Of a stretch of 64,000 nucleotides of DNA, positions 21,236-32,128 are shown one piece after another. Source of the DNA: Aquatica leii (taxonomy: Eukaryota > Arthropoda > Insecta > Coleoptera > Lampyridae); contig CM069438.1 of the NCBI GenBank assembly GCA_035610365.1, forward strand, positions 34,093,869 through 34,157,868, given 5' to 3'. Numbering within the stretch: the first letter of the stretch is position 1; the number at the start of each line of letters is the position of its first letter. Made by a program: the position numbers and the translations under genes. The notes beneath the pieces were generated by a model. The model did no database searches and was not told where the DNA came from. It saw only the letters and a list, made by a program, of their open reading frames with translations.

Positions 21236-22400
21236 CTTAAGGAGGATTTAGGACTGATTACTTGACGGTGGACAACATACTCAATCAGTTTCAAAAATGT
21301 GTACTGTTGTTTTTTTTATCTGAGTGCCGCATTTAACACGGTTGAGCATCGTGCTCTGTTTTATAAATTGGGGTGTATGGGTCTCTCGACTAAATTAATT
21401 AATCTGTCAAAGAGTTTGTATAATGGGAATAAATCAGTGGTCTGGGGATTGCGTAGAAGATTATTGTCAATTCTGGAATCTCCAGATTAATAAAAATAAA
21501 TCTCAGGTTATGGTATTTCAAAGAGTAGGGGATAAAATAAGGTGCAATTAGTATTTGGATGGGAAGCCATTGGAAATTGAGTGGAGACAGGTAGATAAAT
21601 ACTGCATAGGATCAAATAGTCACGAAAGCTAATCTACTTTTATATGCAAAAGTAAGGCTTTATGAGAGGATTATGAGAGCCATGATTACATATGGTGAAC
21701 AAATTTGGAGACTGCACGAACATGATGGAACTGAGGCGGTAAGAAAATTCTTTATTAAATAAATTTTAATACTCCCAAGATATTCTCCGAATTATATGTT
21801 AGAGACCGGGATAGAGAAGATAAGGTTATTCACGAGGCGATTTTATGCAAAATATGTAAATAGGGTGTTGAAGTACTCAGATGATAGATACCCCAAAATA
21901 CTGCTGAGGGAGATGACAAGGTCAAACTGTGGGTAGAGCCAGCAGTGAAAGAGTATGGGAAAAACACTAGGGATTGAGGTACATACAGAGTGCGGGACAA
22001 GGGATGTTGAAGAAGATGGTGTTGAAGCAGAATATAAGGAAAGAGAAAGTCAAATTTTTGTAGTCACTACAAACAGCTTTGTACTTTTTGAATCTGTAAC
22101 CAGTATTTTACGAATAAAGAAATGTTACCTAGATACATAAGGTGGTTTTGCATACTAAATGTGGCCTTTATCTTAATAATAGACCGAAAAGGACGAGAGG
22201 TAAGGAGTTATGTTTAATGTAGAATGACTAAGAAAAAAAGAATGTAGAGCACTCTATGACAAGTTGTCCAATATTGGCGGGGATAAGATACAAGTGGTTT
22301 GGGGTGAGGGAGTTTTGGCGTCAAAAGTTTTTTGCAGGATTTTAAGGTACGGAGGTTGACAAAATTTTGAGATTTGCAAGGAAAGCCTGGGGTTATTGGT
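21236..22400 (+). pseudogene. LINE reverse transcriptase, 3' segment of split relic
   Basis: RT core motifs reappear here: a GFR-TVDNI stretch at about 21245-21290, then LSAAFNTVEHRALFYKL from 21319. The last is the catalytic A motif, with Asn in place of the second Asp (usual AFDTV). After a TAA at 21488-21490, decayed palm/thumb and C-terminal sequence follows through about 22330 in shifting frames. It ends near a TATTTATT-rich stretch. It probably belongs with 18291-19150. Confidence 0.65.
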
Positions 22401-22914
22401 ACACCTTAGTAAGGGAGTTTAAGAATTTATTTTAGATTTGATATGTTTGTTATATACTTATGGAATTCGTTGTTTTATTTATTTTTCTATTTTATTATTT
22501 ATAGTAACTTAATTTATTTATTTATTAATTTATTTATTCATGGTAATTTGTATTTTAGTAATGATCTCTTCAATATTTGTATTTGCGCATAAGCTCTGCA
22601 GATGTTTTGCTATTAGGGTTAGGTTTATTTGAGTTTATTTAATTTTTTATTTTTAATACTTATTATTTTTTAGTTATTTATTTAATCTAAATTTATTATT
22701 TAAAAAACATTACAACATTATATCTGATCAACTCTCCAGATGACCAATGATCATAGAGATATTAATTTTATTACTTACGTAACGTTATCTGCGTAACAAT
22801 ACAAAAAAGAAGACTAAGACTAAGAAAATTTGTTGTATGCACTTTACATCACGCATAGCACAGAATTAAATTGTTGATTTGATGCACGACTTTTTTATAA
22901 TTTATATTATGGAC
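22400..22914. other. AT-rich stretch
   Basis: Dominated by TTTATTTA-type simple sequence at 22480-22700. No gene seen. Confidence 0.55.
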
Positions 22915-24000
22915 TAGTGTTAAGTGCAGTGTGCCATACTGGTGCTGCATATAGTAGGATAGAATGAATCGTCAACATAATCAGTTTTCTTTTAGCCGCT
23001 GTTGGGCTTTATACGTTAGCCCTCAGTTTAGTCATTAATGCTGTTCTAATATCCGCTCTATTAACTGTTAGTACTACGTGTAACCCAAAAGAGAGGTGTT
23101 TAACAAGCGTTACACCTAACTATTTCATCCTGTCTTTTGTATTTACTGTCTTCCCCCTATAACAGCAATTGCTTTCGTTTTTTCTGTGACTACATTAAGT
23201 TTGGTTTTTCTTAACTATGAGTCCACTATCTGTAGTTTTTATTCATGTTCTGCATCAGTTCTGCCAAGCCCAAAGGCTGCCAAGTCGTCTGCAAAGGCTG
23301 TTGACGCTTTTCCACTCGGAAGCCGTGTGGACAGGATAATAATGTAATGTAGGGTTGAGTTTCAAGCCTTGTGGGACCCCACACGTCATTTGATGTTGGA
23401 TGCTCTCAATATTTTCAAGCTTATATGTAATTATCCTGTTTGTCAGGTAACTGATTATAATTTAGGTCAGATGCGTATGTATGCCTTTTTTGTGCATTTT
23501 TTCACTAGCAGTGTTTAGGGAACGGTATTAAAAGCGTTTTGGATATCCTACGATACCAGGGCGCCAATACTCCTAGTTCTCCAAGTTCTTTTCTTAGCTA
23601 CTGTCGTAAGGTGACATCCTCTTGAGCGCATCTACCGGTGATTTTCCTCTCCTAAACCCAAATTGAAAAGGTGAAAGGTCGCCTTGTTGCTTAATTTATT
23701 TTATTATTCTTTGAAGCAGTAGTTTTTTATAGATTTTGGCTAGGTTGTCTAGCAGGAATATTGGGCGATATCCTTTACGTTTGCTGCTCCCGCTTTGGAA
23801 TTTAGATATTAAAACCAAAATTACTTTTTGCCATTGGTCTGGAAAATTGCCTTTAGTAAACTCGTCGTTAAAAATCTGGAGAATGTGTTTAGGGTATTCT
23901 CTCACTAATATCTTAATGGCCTCGTTTGGAATCCCATCCGGTCCCGGCGCTTTTTTAGTGCTTAGATTTAAGGTTGCTTCAGTCAACGTCTGTTGTTATT
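22915..24000 (-). mobile_element. R1-like LINE fragment (reverse transcriptase)
   Basis: On the minus strand, 23986-23696 encodes the RT fingers of an R1/jockey-type LINE: STKKAPGPDGIPNEAIK, NFPDQWQKVILVLI, YRPIFLLDNLAKIYKKLL. A GFRRGKS motif follows after an interruption (about 23655). Further leftward, decayed thumb and C-terminal motifs run to about 22930 (LLYAAPVWHTAL). The endonuclease and ORF1 are absent, so it is 5'-truncated, as LINEs often are. Confidence 0.8.
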
Positions 24001-24112
24001 TGTATTTTAGGCACCTGTCTATATTTATATCTTACTTAAAACGTTAAAATTGCTAATAATTTACTCATTGTTATTTATTTTAAGTTCCATATTAGTAAAA
24101 ATGTGAAGAGAC

Positions 24113-27100
24113 AAGAATTTATATAAATCACAATTTGACAGAAATAATGAACAAGGCAATGGAAAAAAGAGCGGAAAGGAAAAGAGTATGGGTAGCATAC
24201 AGAAAAATGGAGATAGACGAAGAAAGATACATATAGAACGACAGAGACCGCGAGCTGAACACAGAAAAAGGAGAGAAAAGATGATTAAACAAAGGGCAAA
24301 AAACTAAAGGTTAAAGGGGAGGCGAAAAATAAAAAAATGTTAAAGAAATGACAAAGAAAATGAATAATGAGTAATGGGAAAAAATTAACTAACTAAGGAA
24401 GGGGAATAAAGGAAAATAATGAAGAAGCACACGGAGAGATGAGTGATCTGCGAGTATTGTTATTGAACGTAGCGGGAAAAAAAAGAACAAGGAACAGGAT
24501 TTTTCAGAGTACATCAAGAAAGAAGATGTAGTGGGATTACAGGAGACATAGGTAGAAAAAAAGTCATGCAGAAAAACAGAAGAGTAAAGAGAGGGCAAAA
24601 AGGCGTATAATAACGGGAATAAGAAGTTGAGTCAGAAATAGAAAGAGAAAGTGTAACAGAAAAACGGAATTGTAGAAATGAACATACAATGAGGAAAAAC
24701 AAAAATAAAAATAGTGACGGTTTATAGCAGTAGAATGAAAGAAACCAGAAAAAATATAGAAAAAATGATAGAAGAGAGGGAGGAGAGATTGATAATATTA
24801 AAAGAAAACTTTAACGCAAGAATAGATAAAGAGGAGAAAATACAAGAAAACAAAGGACGGGGAAAAGACAAACGAAGGACAAAGTGATAAACAAAGAGAA
24901 AGAAAAACTACTAGAAATGTGCAACAAAAAGTAGTGGGAAATAATAACAAAAAAGAGAAGAAAAAGGAATGGGGAAAGTATACGAATATAAAAGGGGAGA
25001 ATTAATAATAGATTTTGTAATGACAAGTGAAGAGACTGGAGAATAGGTAAAAACATTTAAGGTGGGAGAAAAGATGAAGTCAGGCCACCAAGCACTGAAA
25101 TTAACAATGGAAAGAAGAGAAGAGAGACAAAAAGATGAAGAGTACATAACGAAAAAAATGTGGACAGAAGAAGTGTAAAAGATAAAAAGAGAGAATAAGG
25201 GAAACGGTATGAGTAGGGAAGGAATTACAAGAAAGTGTAGAAGAAATGAGAGAGATGATGCAAAAATCAACAGATAAAGTCAGATTTAGAAAGTGGAAGA
25301 GAGAGAAAACAAGATGAAAGAAATGTTGGAATAGAGAAATCAAGGAGGTAAAAAGAAAGGCAAAAAGAACATTAAGATAGTGAAAAAAAGGGTAGAAAGA
25401 AAAAAGAGTATAAAGAAGCAGTAAAAACCTACAAGAAAACATGCGTGAGAAAGAAAAATTAAAACAAAAAGAAACAAGATGATTAGATCAAAGGAATAAA
25501 AACTGAAGATGTATAGAAATACCTAAAGAAACAAAGTAAGAGAAAATAGACAACAAAAGGAATACAAATAAAATAATGAAAGAGATATTTTAAAAAACTT
25601 CTTAGAGAAGGGGGGATAACGAAATCAGAAAGGAGAAGAAAAGCAAAGAAAAGTAGTAATAGTAAAACCGGAAGAAGGGGATAGAGATAGAATAAACGAA
25701 GACGAAGTAATAGAATGAATAAAAAAGGTAAAAAATGAATAAACGGCAGGGGAAAAGTGGGTATACGGAAAAAAAATGGAGTAAAAATGATGACAGAGGA
25801 CGTGAAGAATTACAGAGAGGTAACATTATTAAGCACGACATACAAATTATATGCGACAGAGTTAAAAGGAAGACTACAGAAGGAAATAAAGGAAAGAAGT
25901 TTTGTACCAGACGGACAAGAAAGGAAAGAAGAGTGATAGACAACGTATATATATTGAAACGCTTGGCGAATAGAAAAGTAGAGAAAAAAAGAGGGAAAAT
26001 GGTGGCACTGTTTGTAGATTTAAAAGCCGTTTTTGACACAGTGAACAGAAAAAAACTGTGGGGATACATGAGGAGAAAAAAATAAATATAAAATCAATTG
26101 AAAAAATGAAGGAAATTTACAAAGAAACGAGTAGCAGTGTGAAAGTGAATGGAGAGGAAAGCAAGAAATTCGTTAAAAGGAGAGGGTTGAGATAGGGATG
26201 CCCACTGAGCCTAAGCCTATTTGTCATATATATATAGGGGATTTGGAGAAGAAAATGAGAGAACGACACAGGAAAGATAGTAGTAAGGAAAGTGAAGGTA
26301 AAAGAAGTTGTTGGCGTATGCGGATGACATAATCTTGGTGCCTAAGGAAAAAAAATGGCGGAGATGATTTAGACGCTAGAAAAAAACATGAAAAAAAAAG
26401 AAATAAAAGTAAATACGAAAAAAACAAAAATAATGGTATTTAAAAAAGGAAGGGAGGAAAGAAAAAAAAAGTGTGGAAATGGAGGTAGGAGAAATGCTAG
26501 CAGGTAAAGGAATTCACATACCTGAGTTACACGATGAAGAAGGATAATAAAAAGAGGGAGTAAATACAGGAAAAAGAAAGAAAAAGGAACAGGTTAATAC
26601 GACAAGTGTAGAGTGTAGCGGAATAGTTGTTTGGAGTAGACATAGAAAAAAAAGGCTGCTGTTTGGGAAGCTAATAAAAAGTGTGGTGATATATGAGGCG
26701 GAAGTATGGGAATGGAAGGAGTATAAAAAGATAGAAGGGATACCAGGAAAATAGTGGAAATGTGTATTAAGGCTAGATAGAGAAAGACCGGGGTATATTA
26801 TAAGAGAGGAAGTGCAGACAGAAAAAATAAGAGTAGGGACAGAAAAAAGGGATATAAAATACGAGAAAGAACTGAGGGAAAAAACCAAATGCAAAATATA
26901 CAGAAATGTTGGAAAGAGATAGAAAGAGGAAGAGTGAAGTAGGCGAGAGAAGAAGCAGAGCGATAAATAGAAGAAGGAGTAGAGGTAAGACAGGAAATAA
27001 TAAAGAGAGATAAGGACATAGAAAAGCAGGAAACATAAACAAAGACAAAAAAAGTCAGATATAATGTGAATTATAAAAATATCAAGAGAGAAGTGGTTCC

Positions 27101-27420
27101 AGAATATCTAAAAGGGGAAAGGGAACAAAAACAAAAAGAAAATTTTTTTAGCAAGGTTCAGATGCAGAAACGAAGAGTTAGGAAATAAATACTGGAGAAA
27201 AGAGGAAGGTATAATGTGCAGACTATGTGGAGAGGGGGCGGAGGATCTTAAACACATGAAGAATGAATGCAGGGAGTTAATAGAAGAGGTTTAAGAAATA
27301 TAAAATTTTAGAAGAAAACGAAAAAAGAAATATGAAGAAAGAAGAAACAGCTAAGAAAAACGAAAAAAGATGTGTTCATAAATGTAAAAAAGGGGTAAAA
27401 TTGTAAATAGAGGAAACATA
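24113..27420 (+). mobile_element. Purine-rich LINE, copy 1 (old, decayed)
   Basis: A homologue of 31.8-35.3 kb, alignable by eye almost throughout but full of stops. It starts inside ORF1 (GAAAAATGGAGATAGACG near 24207), continues through endonuclease (about 24720-25120), RT (about 25680-26340, with VALFVDLKAVFDTVN at 26003-26050 and a LAYADDI-like motif near 26313), and ends with the C-terminal zinc-binding segment (CRLCGEG near 27220). The plus strand is overwhelmingly A and G, so the minus strand shows long Phe/Leu/Ser-rich frames that are not genes. Confidence 0.85.
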
Positions 27421-28014
27421 GATCATTTGTGGGCAAAACAAAAACAATTTTGATTACAACATTGTCACGGTCCAAATCAGGAAGACGCGCAGTAATGATA
27501 TATATTTTAATTTTTTTTTTTTTTTAATTTTACAACCATTACAAAAAATTTACATAAAAAGTAATATTTTAATTTTTTTTACTTTATTTGTATACCCGGA
27601 AGCATAAACTTAACTTTGACGATGTAGTCAGTTAACTACGTGGTCATGTCGCCATAGGTACAAAATCGATTGTTTTGCTGACGACATTGTAAAATCAATA
27701 GCTACGGAGTCAGCTGACAACGTAGTTACCATTGTTCTATGCTACGGGATATAAAATTATTATTGCGGTAGATACTCTATAGCTAATTTTTTTTCAGTTC
27801 TAATAACATTTTTTTAATAAATCTAAAAGTATAAGGCTTTATACTAATGGGCTTTAAGTTTTACAAAAAAAAGTTTAGAAAAATTAGAAATAAAACAGAC
27901 AATTAGTACTACCTAGTTCAAATTATGAGATTTTGTAAAATGGTGATAGTACGTCTTCAAGTTTTAATGTTTACTTTATGGTATCAAAATGCTTCTATTA
28001 TTGTTACTGTGTGA
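27421..28014. other. AT-rich intergenic DNA with poly-T tract
   Basis: Contains a long T run at about 27508-27528 and two imperfect copies of a TACGGAGTCAGCTGACAACGTAG-like palindromic stretch (about 27625-27730). No gene seen. Confidence 0.5.
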
Positions 28015-28270
28015 AACAAACATGTTTACATATTTTGTAGTACTATATCATTTAAGTAAAGATAAAGGCATAAATCAGTTTGCTTGTATACCTTGTTTAT
28101 ATGTAATATTTTGCATACAGTATTTACATTTATAACGTCAGAAAATATTTTTGAAGCTGAAAGTAAAAAACAAAATTTTTTTTTAATATTTACTTTGGTT
28201 TTATTTTACTATAATTTAAAAAAAACACAGCAAAAGTTTTTTACATTCATTTATTTTTCCAGTCTAGAAG
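28015..28270. repeat. Third copy of the OBP upstream-flank repeat
   Basis: Aligns by eye to 48735-48990 and 58790-59050, which lie about 0.9 kb upstream of OBP genes 2 and 3. Shared landmarks in order are ATGTTTACATA-TTTGTAG, TATTTACATTTAT, GTCAGAAAATATTTTT, and TTTACTATAATTTA. No OBP relic was found next to it. It is either a dispersed AT-rich repeat or the remains of another locus copy. Confidence 0.55.
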
Positions 28271-29250
28271 AACATTGGTGAAGATCAAAATGTCGCAGGT
28301 AAAAACAAACAAATTTTTACTTAAATAAAAAACGTACTAAAAAAATTGAATTTAACGTTTGTCAGAGGCATCTCTTATAATAGACTTGTGATTTTAAATA
28401 AATATGGTTTTAGTTACATCAATGACCACCAGACTAATTTTAATTGTAGACTTAAATATGTTTGTGTAATGGGACTGTGATCCTGGATTAAAAAAAACTA
28501 GAAGCAGAAGATCAACACTACTATATCCCAACGCTCATCTCCAACTTCACAGATATCATACGGCAAAGATTTCTCAAAGAATAAAAAGGTCTAGAAGAGA
28601 TCAATTCTTTCGGAAGAAGACAAGAAGTGATTGACACAAAATTTACTTGTTAAGGAAAAATTGTCTTGGACTAAATAGGAAGGAGCCTACAAAAACTGCG
28701 TTGGACAAATGGAAAGATCGATTGTAAAAAAGTCAAGAAACATTAGAGTGACACACCAAGACAAAGAATTGGACAAGCAGCAATTGCAAATTATGTACAC
28801 GAGCACGGACAAGGTCGAAGAACCAGAAGTTGATACAAAGAAATTTTATCGGAAGATCATCAGAAAAGTCATAAAAATAGAAAAACATCCTAAGTCGATA
28901 AAGCATAACGGTCCCATGCAGCGGTGAATCAAATACAAAAAGAATCAATTTGATAGCAGATCTTAAAGAATCTGACAGTATGGACAGAAAAACGTCAAAG
29001 CAAAGTACGACCACACGGTGAAACCTAGAAAAAGATTGTACTGCATTATTTCCTTCTTTTTCAGAATTAAATTCTATAAGAAGCAGTTTACACACTACTT
29101 AGAGAATTTTTTTTAATTATAATAAAGTGATAGTAGACCCAAGAATTCCATTACATGGACAAAAATCGACATAAGTCGAAAAAGTCTTTTTACAGCCAAA
29201 CACACCTCTTCAGAACAGTCAAAGTTTGAACCCCACAACGCAATGGAATG
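28271..29250. other. Unassigned sequence
   Basis: Short frames such as 28709-28927 are Lys/Glu-rich and carry no motif I recognise. The stretch 28490-28930 has more balanced composition than its surroundings and may be a decayed element. Confidence 0.35.
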
Positions 29251-29499
29251 CTTTGGCAAATGTAGAAGTGCAAGAAAAAACGGTTGCAGAGTCATATGCA
29301 CTATACACCACCTGGCGCAGTCTCAACCGACTAAAAGATGGAGTGACGAAGTACCGCGCTAACTTCGTTAGATGCAACTTTGCCAAAAACTTTTTTTACA
29401 GAATGTGGAAACTTTTTACAGGCATTCTGCCACATACCACCAGAGTAGTATTAAAGCAACTCCTTCTGCTCTTGCGTTATCTCTTTGCCCGGTAAATCC

Positions 29500-31054
29500 T
29501 TTTGAGTATTACTTCAGATAAGGAAGGCTTTATTTACACATCTTTTAGACGACACTTTCATCGCCCAAATTCCTCTTTTTTCTACCTTCTTTTTTATAAT
29601 TTCTAAAATATTTTTACAAATCTTCCCCTATTTACCTTTTCTTATAAACTTTCCAAAATTGTCCACTCTCAACCTTTTCTCTAATTTAGTTTCCAATTGG
29701 GTCAAAACACTCTCTCACCTTGGGCACTCTAGGACGTGTTTCGCGTCATCTGCTTTTGTGTTGCAATACATGCATCACTCTTTTTTTCTCTTTCCTATGC
29801 TTTTAAGATAAGAACCAAAACTTCTGTAGCCCGTCAGAAATTGAATCATTTAGTGATTCAACCCCGACGCACTCTACTAATGAGCCCATACACCTGTCAC
29901 CTTCTTCCTGCGATTTTTTCCGCTTTCTCGCATGCACGTCTTACGTGCTAAGTCACACTACCGTTTTCTCCGATCCACACGCCTAAGTACCTCAAAAATT
30001 TTCCACTTTTAATTTTCAAACTCCACAATCTTATGAAGAAGTTCTTCATTCTTCTGGGCCCGACTAGAACTACGATTTCGGTTTTATCGGACGCTAGTTT
30101 CAGACCGTGGTCGCCAGTTCTTGATTCTGAAAATAGTCTCCTCCATCCTGCTGTTTACCAACTTAGTGGTTTTTCCTTTCACTACCATCGCCAAATTGTT
30201 CGCATAAACCAACAGCGTGACACCACCAGGCATCGCCAACTACAGCACCTTTTCGTAACACATGTTCCACAAGATCGGTTCTAGGATCGACCTTTGCAAA
30301 ACCCCAGCAATAAGTTGTATTAGATTGCTTCTATTGACGTGCAGCCATTTTTAGCTTCTTCCTAATACTCTCTCTAATAGGCGGTATCCCGGCCACTACC
30401 AAGATGGATTTTGTAGATACTGTCCTATAGGCCGCAATCATTCACAAGACAACTATCTTCTACGTTCTCTTTAACATATCAAAGTGATGCTTTGACTACA
30501 ATATGGGTCCCCATATAGGAACCTTATGCAGTAGAACGAAGCGTATTACCCCGCATACACTCTTTTCCGTTCGGAGCTTAATCTTGCTACGCTCGGCATG
30601 AGCGAAATCAAACTCTTCACGATTTTTTCCGTTTTCTCGCATGCACGTCTTACGTGCTAGGTCATTCTACCGTTTTCTCCGATCCACACGCCTAGGTACC
30701 TCAAAAATTTCCCACTTTTAATTTTCAAACTCCACAATCTTATGAAGAAGTTTTTTATTCTTCTGAGCCCGCCTACAACTACGATTTCGGTTTTATCGGA
30801 CGCTAGTTCCTGACCGTGGTCGCCAGTTCTTGATTCTGAAAATAGTCTTCTCCATCCTGCTGTTTACCAACTTAGTGGTTTTTCTTTTTACTACAACCGC
30901 CAAATTGTCCGCATAAACCAACAGCGTGACACCACCAGGCATCGCCAACTACAGCACCCCTTCGTAATACATGTTCCACAAGATCGGTTCTCGGATCGTC
31001 TTTTGCAAAACCCCAGCAATAAGTTGTATTGGATTGCTTCTACTGACGTGCAGC
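29500..31054 (-). mobile_element. R1-like LINE with internal tandem duplication
   Basis: Minus-strand relic of an R1-type LINE. The stretch 31054-30618 and the stretch 30352-29915 are two copies of the same RT segment, each with P-ILWN, then a Y-A-NL equivalent of the catalytic YADD, and an R-K-NW motif. Between them (30560-30360) is a C-terminal AAYRTVS-K-ILVVAGIPPI motif, so the copies form a tandem duplication of roughly 0.7 kb. The upstream RT continues at 35387-36000, beyond the purine-rich LINE insertion. Many stops are present. Confidence 0.75.
31041..31054. repeat. Target-site duplication of purine-rich LINE copy 2
   Basis: TACTGACGTGCAGC occurs here and again at 35373-35386, on either side of the LINE. 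A 14-bp duplication is usual for target-primed reverse transcription. Confidence 0.85.
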
Positions 31055-31327
31055 TTTTATTTATATACATTTTCGAATATTTGTGGTGGGCGTTAATTAA
31101 ATACAATTAGAAGAATCATAGTAACAATAAATTTAAAAAATATTAATAAAAAAAAAATTATGTAAAAAACTAAAAAAAAAATAAATAAATAAATAATAAA
31201 TAATAAGTAATAACAAAAGGGGGAAAGGGATGAATAAAAGAGAGAGAGAGAGGAAGAGGAAAGAGAAAGGCAACAAATATTTGAAAGAGGAAAGAAAACA
31301 ATAAGATCACCAGACGTTAATAAGATA

Positions 31328-32128
31328 TTGGAGGAGAACGAAGGAAAAACATCAAGAACAGAAGGAGGAAGGAAAGAAATGGAGGAGTTAAAAGAATTAA
31401 TGAGAGAAATGATGAAACAGATGGAAGAAAATATGCAAGGAATAAGACAAGAAATCAAAGAAATGAAAAAGAAATGGGAGAAAAAGAAAAAAGTGGGAGA
31501 AAGAAAAAGAGAAACTGGTGGAGAGAATAGAAAAACTGGAGAAAAAGCGGAAGACGAGGAAAGATGGAAAAGAAAAAATAATATCGTAATAAAGGGGTGG
31601 AGAAGTGAAAAACCACAAAAAGATTTAGCAGTGATGCTGGAAGAAAAATTAAATGTAAAAGTAGAGATGAAAAAAGTGACAGTAATATACAAAAAGAAGA
31701 AAAATGAGATGGTGGTGGCGGAAATCGGAGGATGGGAGGAAAAACAGAAGGTAATGGAGGAGAAGAAGAAATTAAAGAATACAAGAATATATATAAGTCA
31801 CGATTTAACATGGGAGAAAAGAAGAGTGCAAAGAGAAATAATGAACATAGCGATGGAAAGAAGAGCGGAAGGAAAAAGAGTATGGGTAGGGTACAGAAAA
31901 ATGGAGATAGACGGAGACAGATACATATGGAACGACAAGGATAGAGGACTGTGCAGAGAAAGAGAAGAGAAAGTAGGGAACCAAAAGGCAAAAAAACTAA
32001 AGGGCAAAGGGGGTGGTAAAGGAGGGAAAGTTGACGAAACGGCAAAGAAAAGGAATAATGAGAGATGGAAATGGAAAAAAAAGAAGGGAGAAAAAAAGAA
32101 AGTAAGGAAGAAGCACGGGAGGAGGTGA
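31328..32128 (+). CDS. LINE ORF1 protein (coiled coil, RNA-binding-like)
   Basis: 266 codons, intact. Residues 1-75 form a highly charged Glu/Lys/Met coiled coil (EELKELMREMMKQMEE). Residues about 85-165 have the pattern of an RRM-like domain of LINE ORF1 proteins (RKNNIVIKGW, then VVAEIGGW). The C-terminal 60 residues are a Lys/Arg/Gly-rich basic tail. Such proteins coat the element's RNA as a trimeric chaperone. The upstream sequence keeps an open frame before this ATG, so the true start could lie further 5'. Stop at 32126-32128. Confidence 0.7.
   Translation: MEENEGKTSRTEGGRKEMEELKELMREMMKQMEENMQGIRQEIKEMKKKWEKKKKVGERKRETGGENRKTGEKAEDEERWKRKNNIVIKGWRSEKPQKDLAVMLEEKLNVKVEMKKVTVIYKKKKNEMVVAEIGGWEEKQKVMEEKKKLKNTRIYISHDLTWEKRRVQREIMNIAMERRAEGKRVWVGYRKMEIDGDRYIWNDKDRGLCREREEKVGNQKAKKLKGKGGGKGGKVDETAKKRNNERWKWKKKKGEKKKVRKKHGRR

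Noticed and set aside
24389..27048. Many minus-strand open frames rich in Phe, Leu and Ser (24389-27048)
   Set aside because: They are the reverse strand of a purine-rich LINE, where stop codons are rare by composition. No family motif is present.
31180..31260. Possible CRISPR-like or simple-repeat array (AATAAATAA and GAGAGA runs)
   Set aside because: Plain microsatellite-like sequence in a LINE leader, with no regular repeat-spacer pattern.
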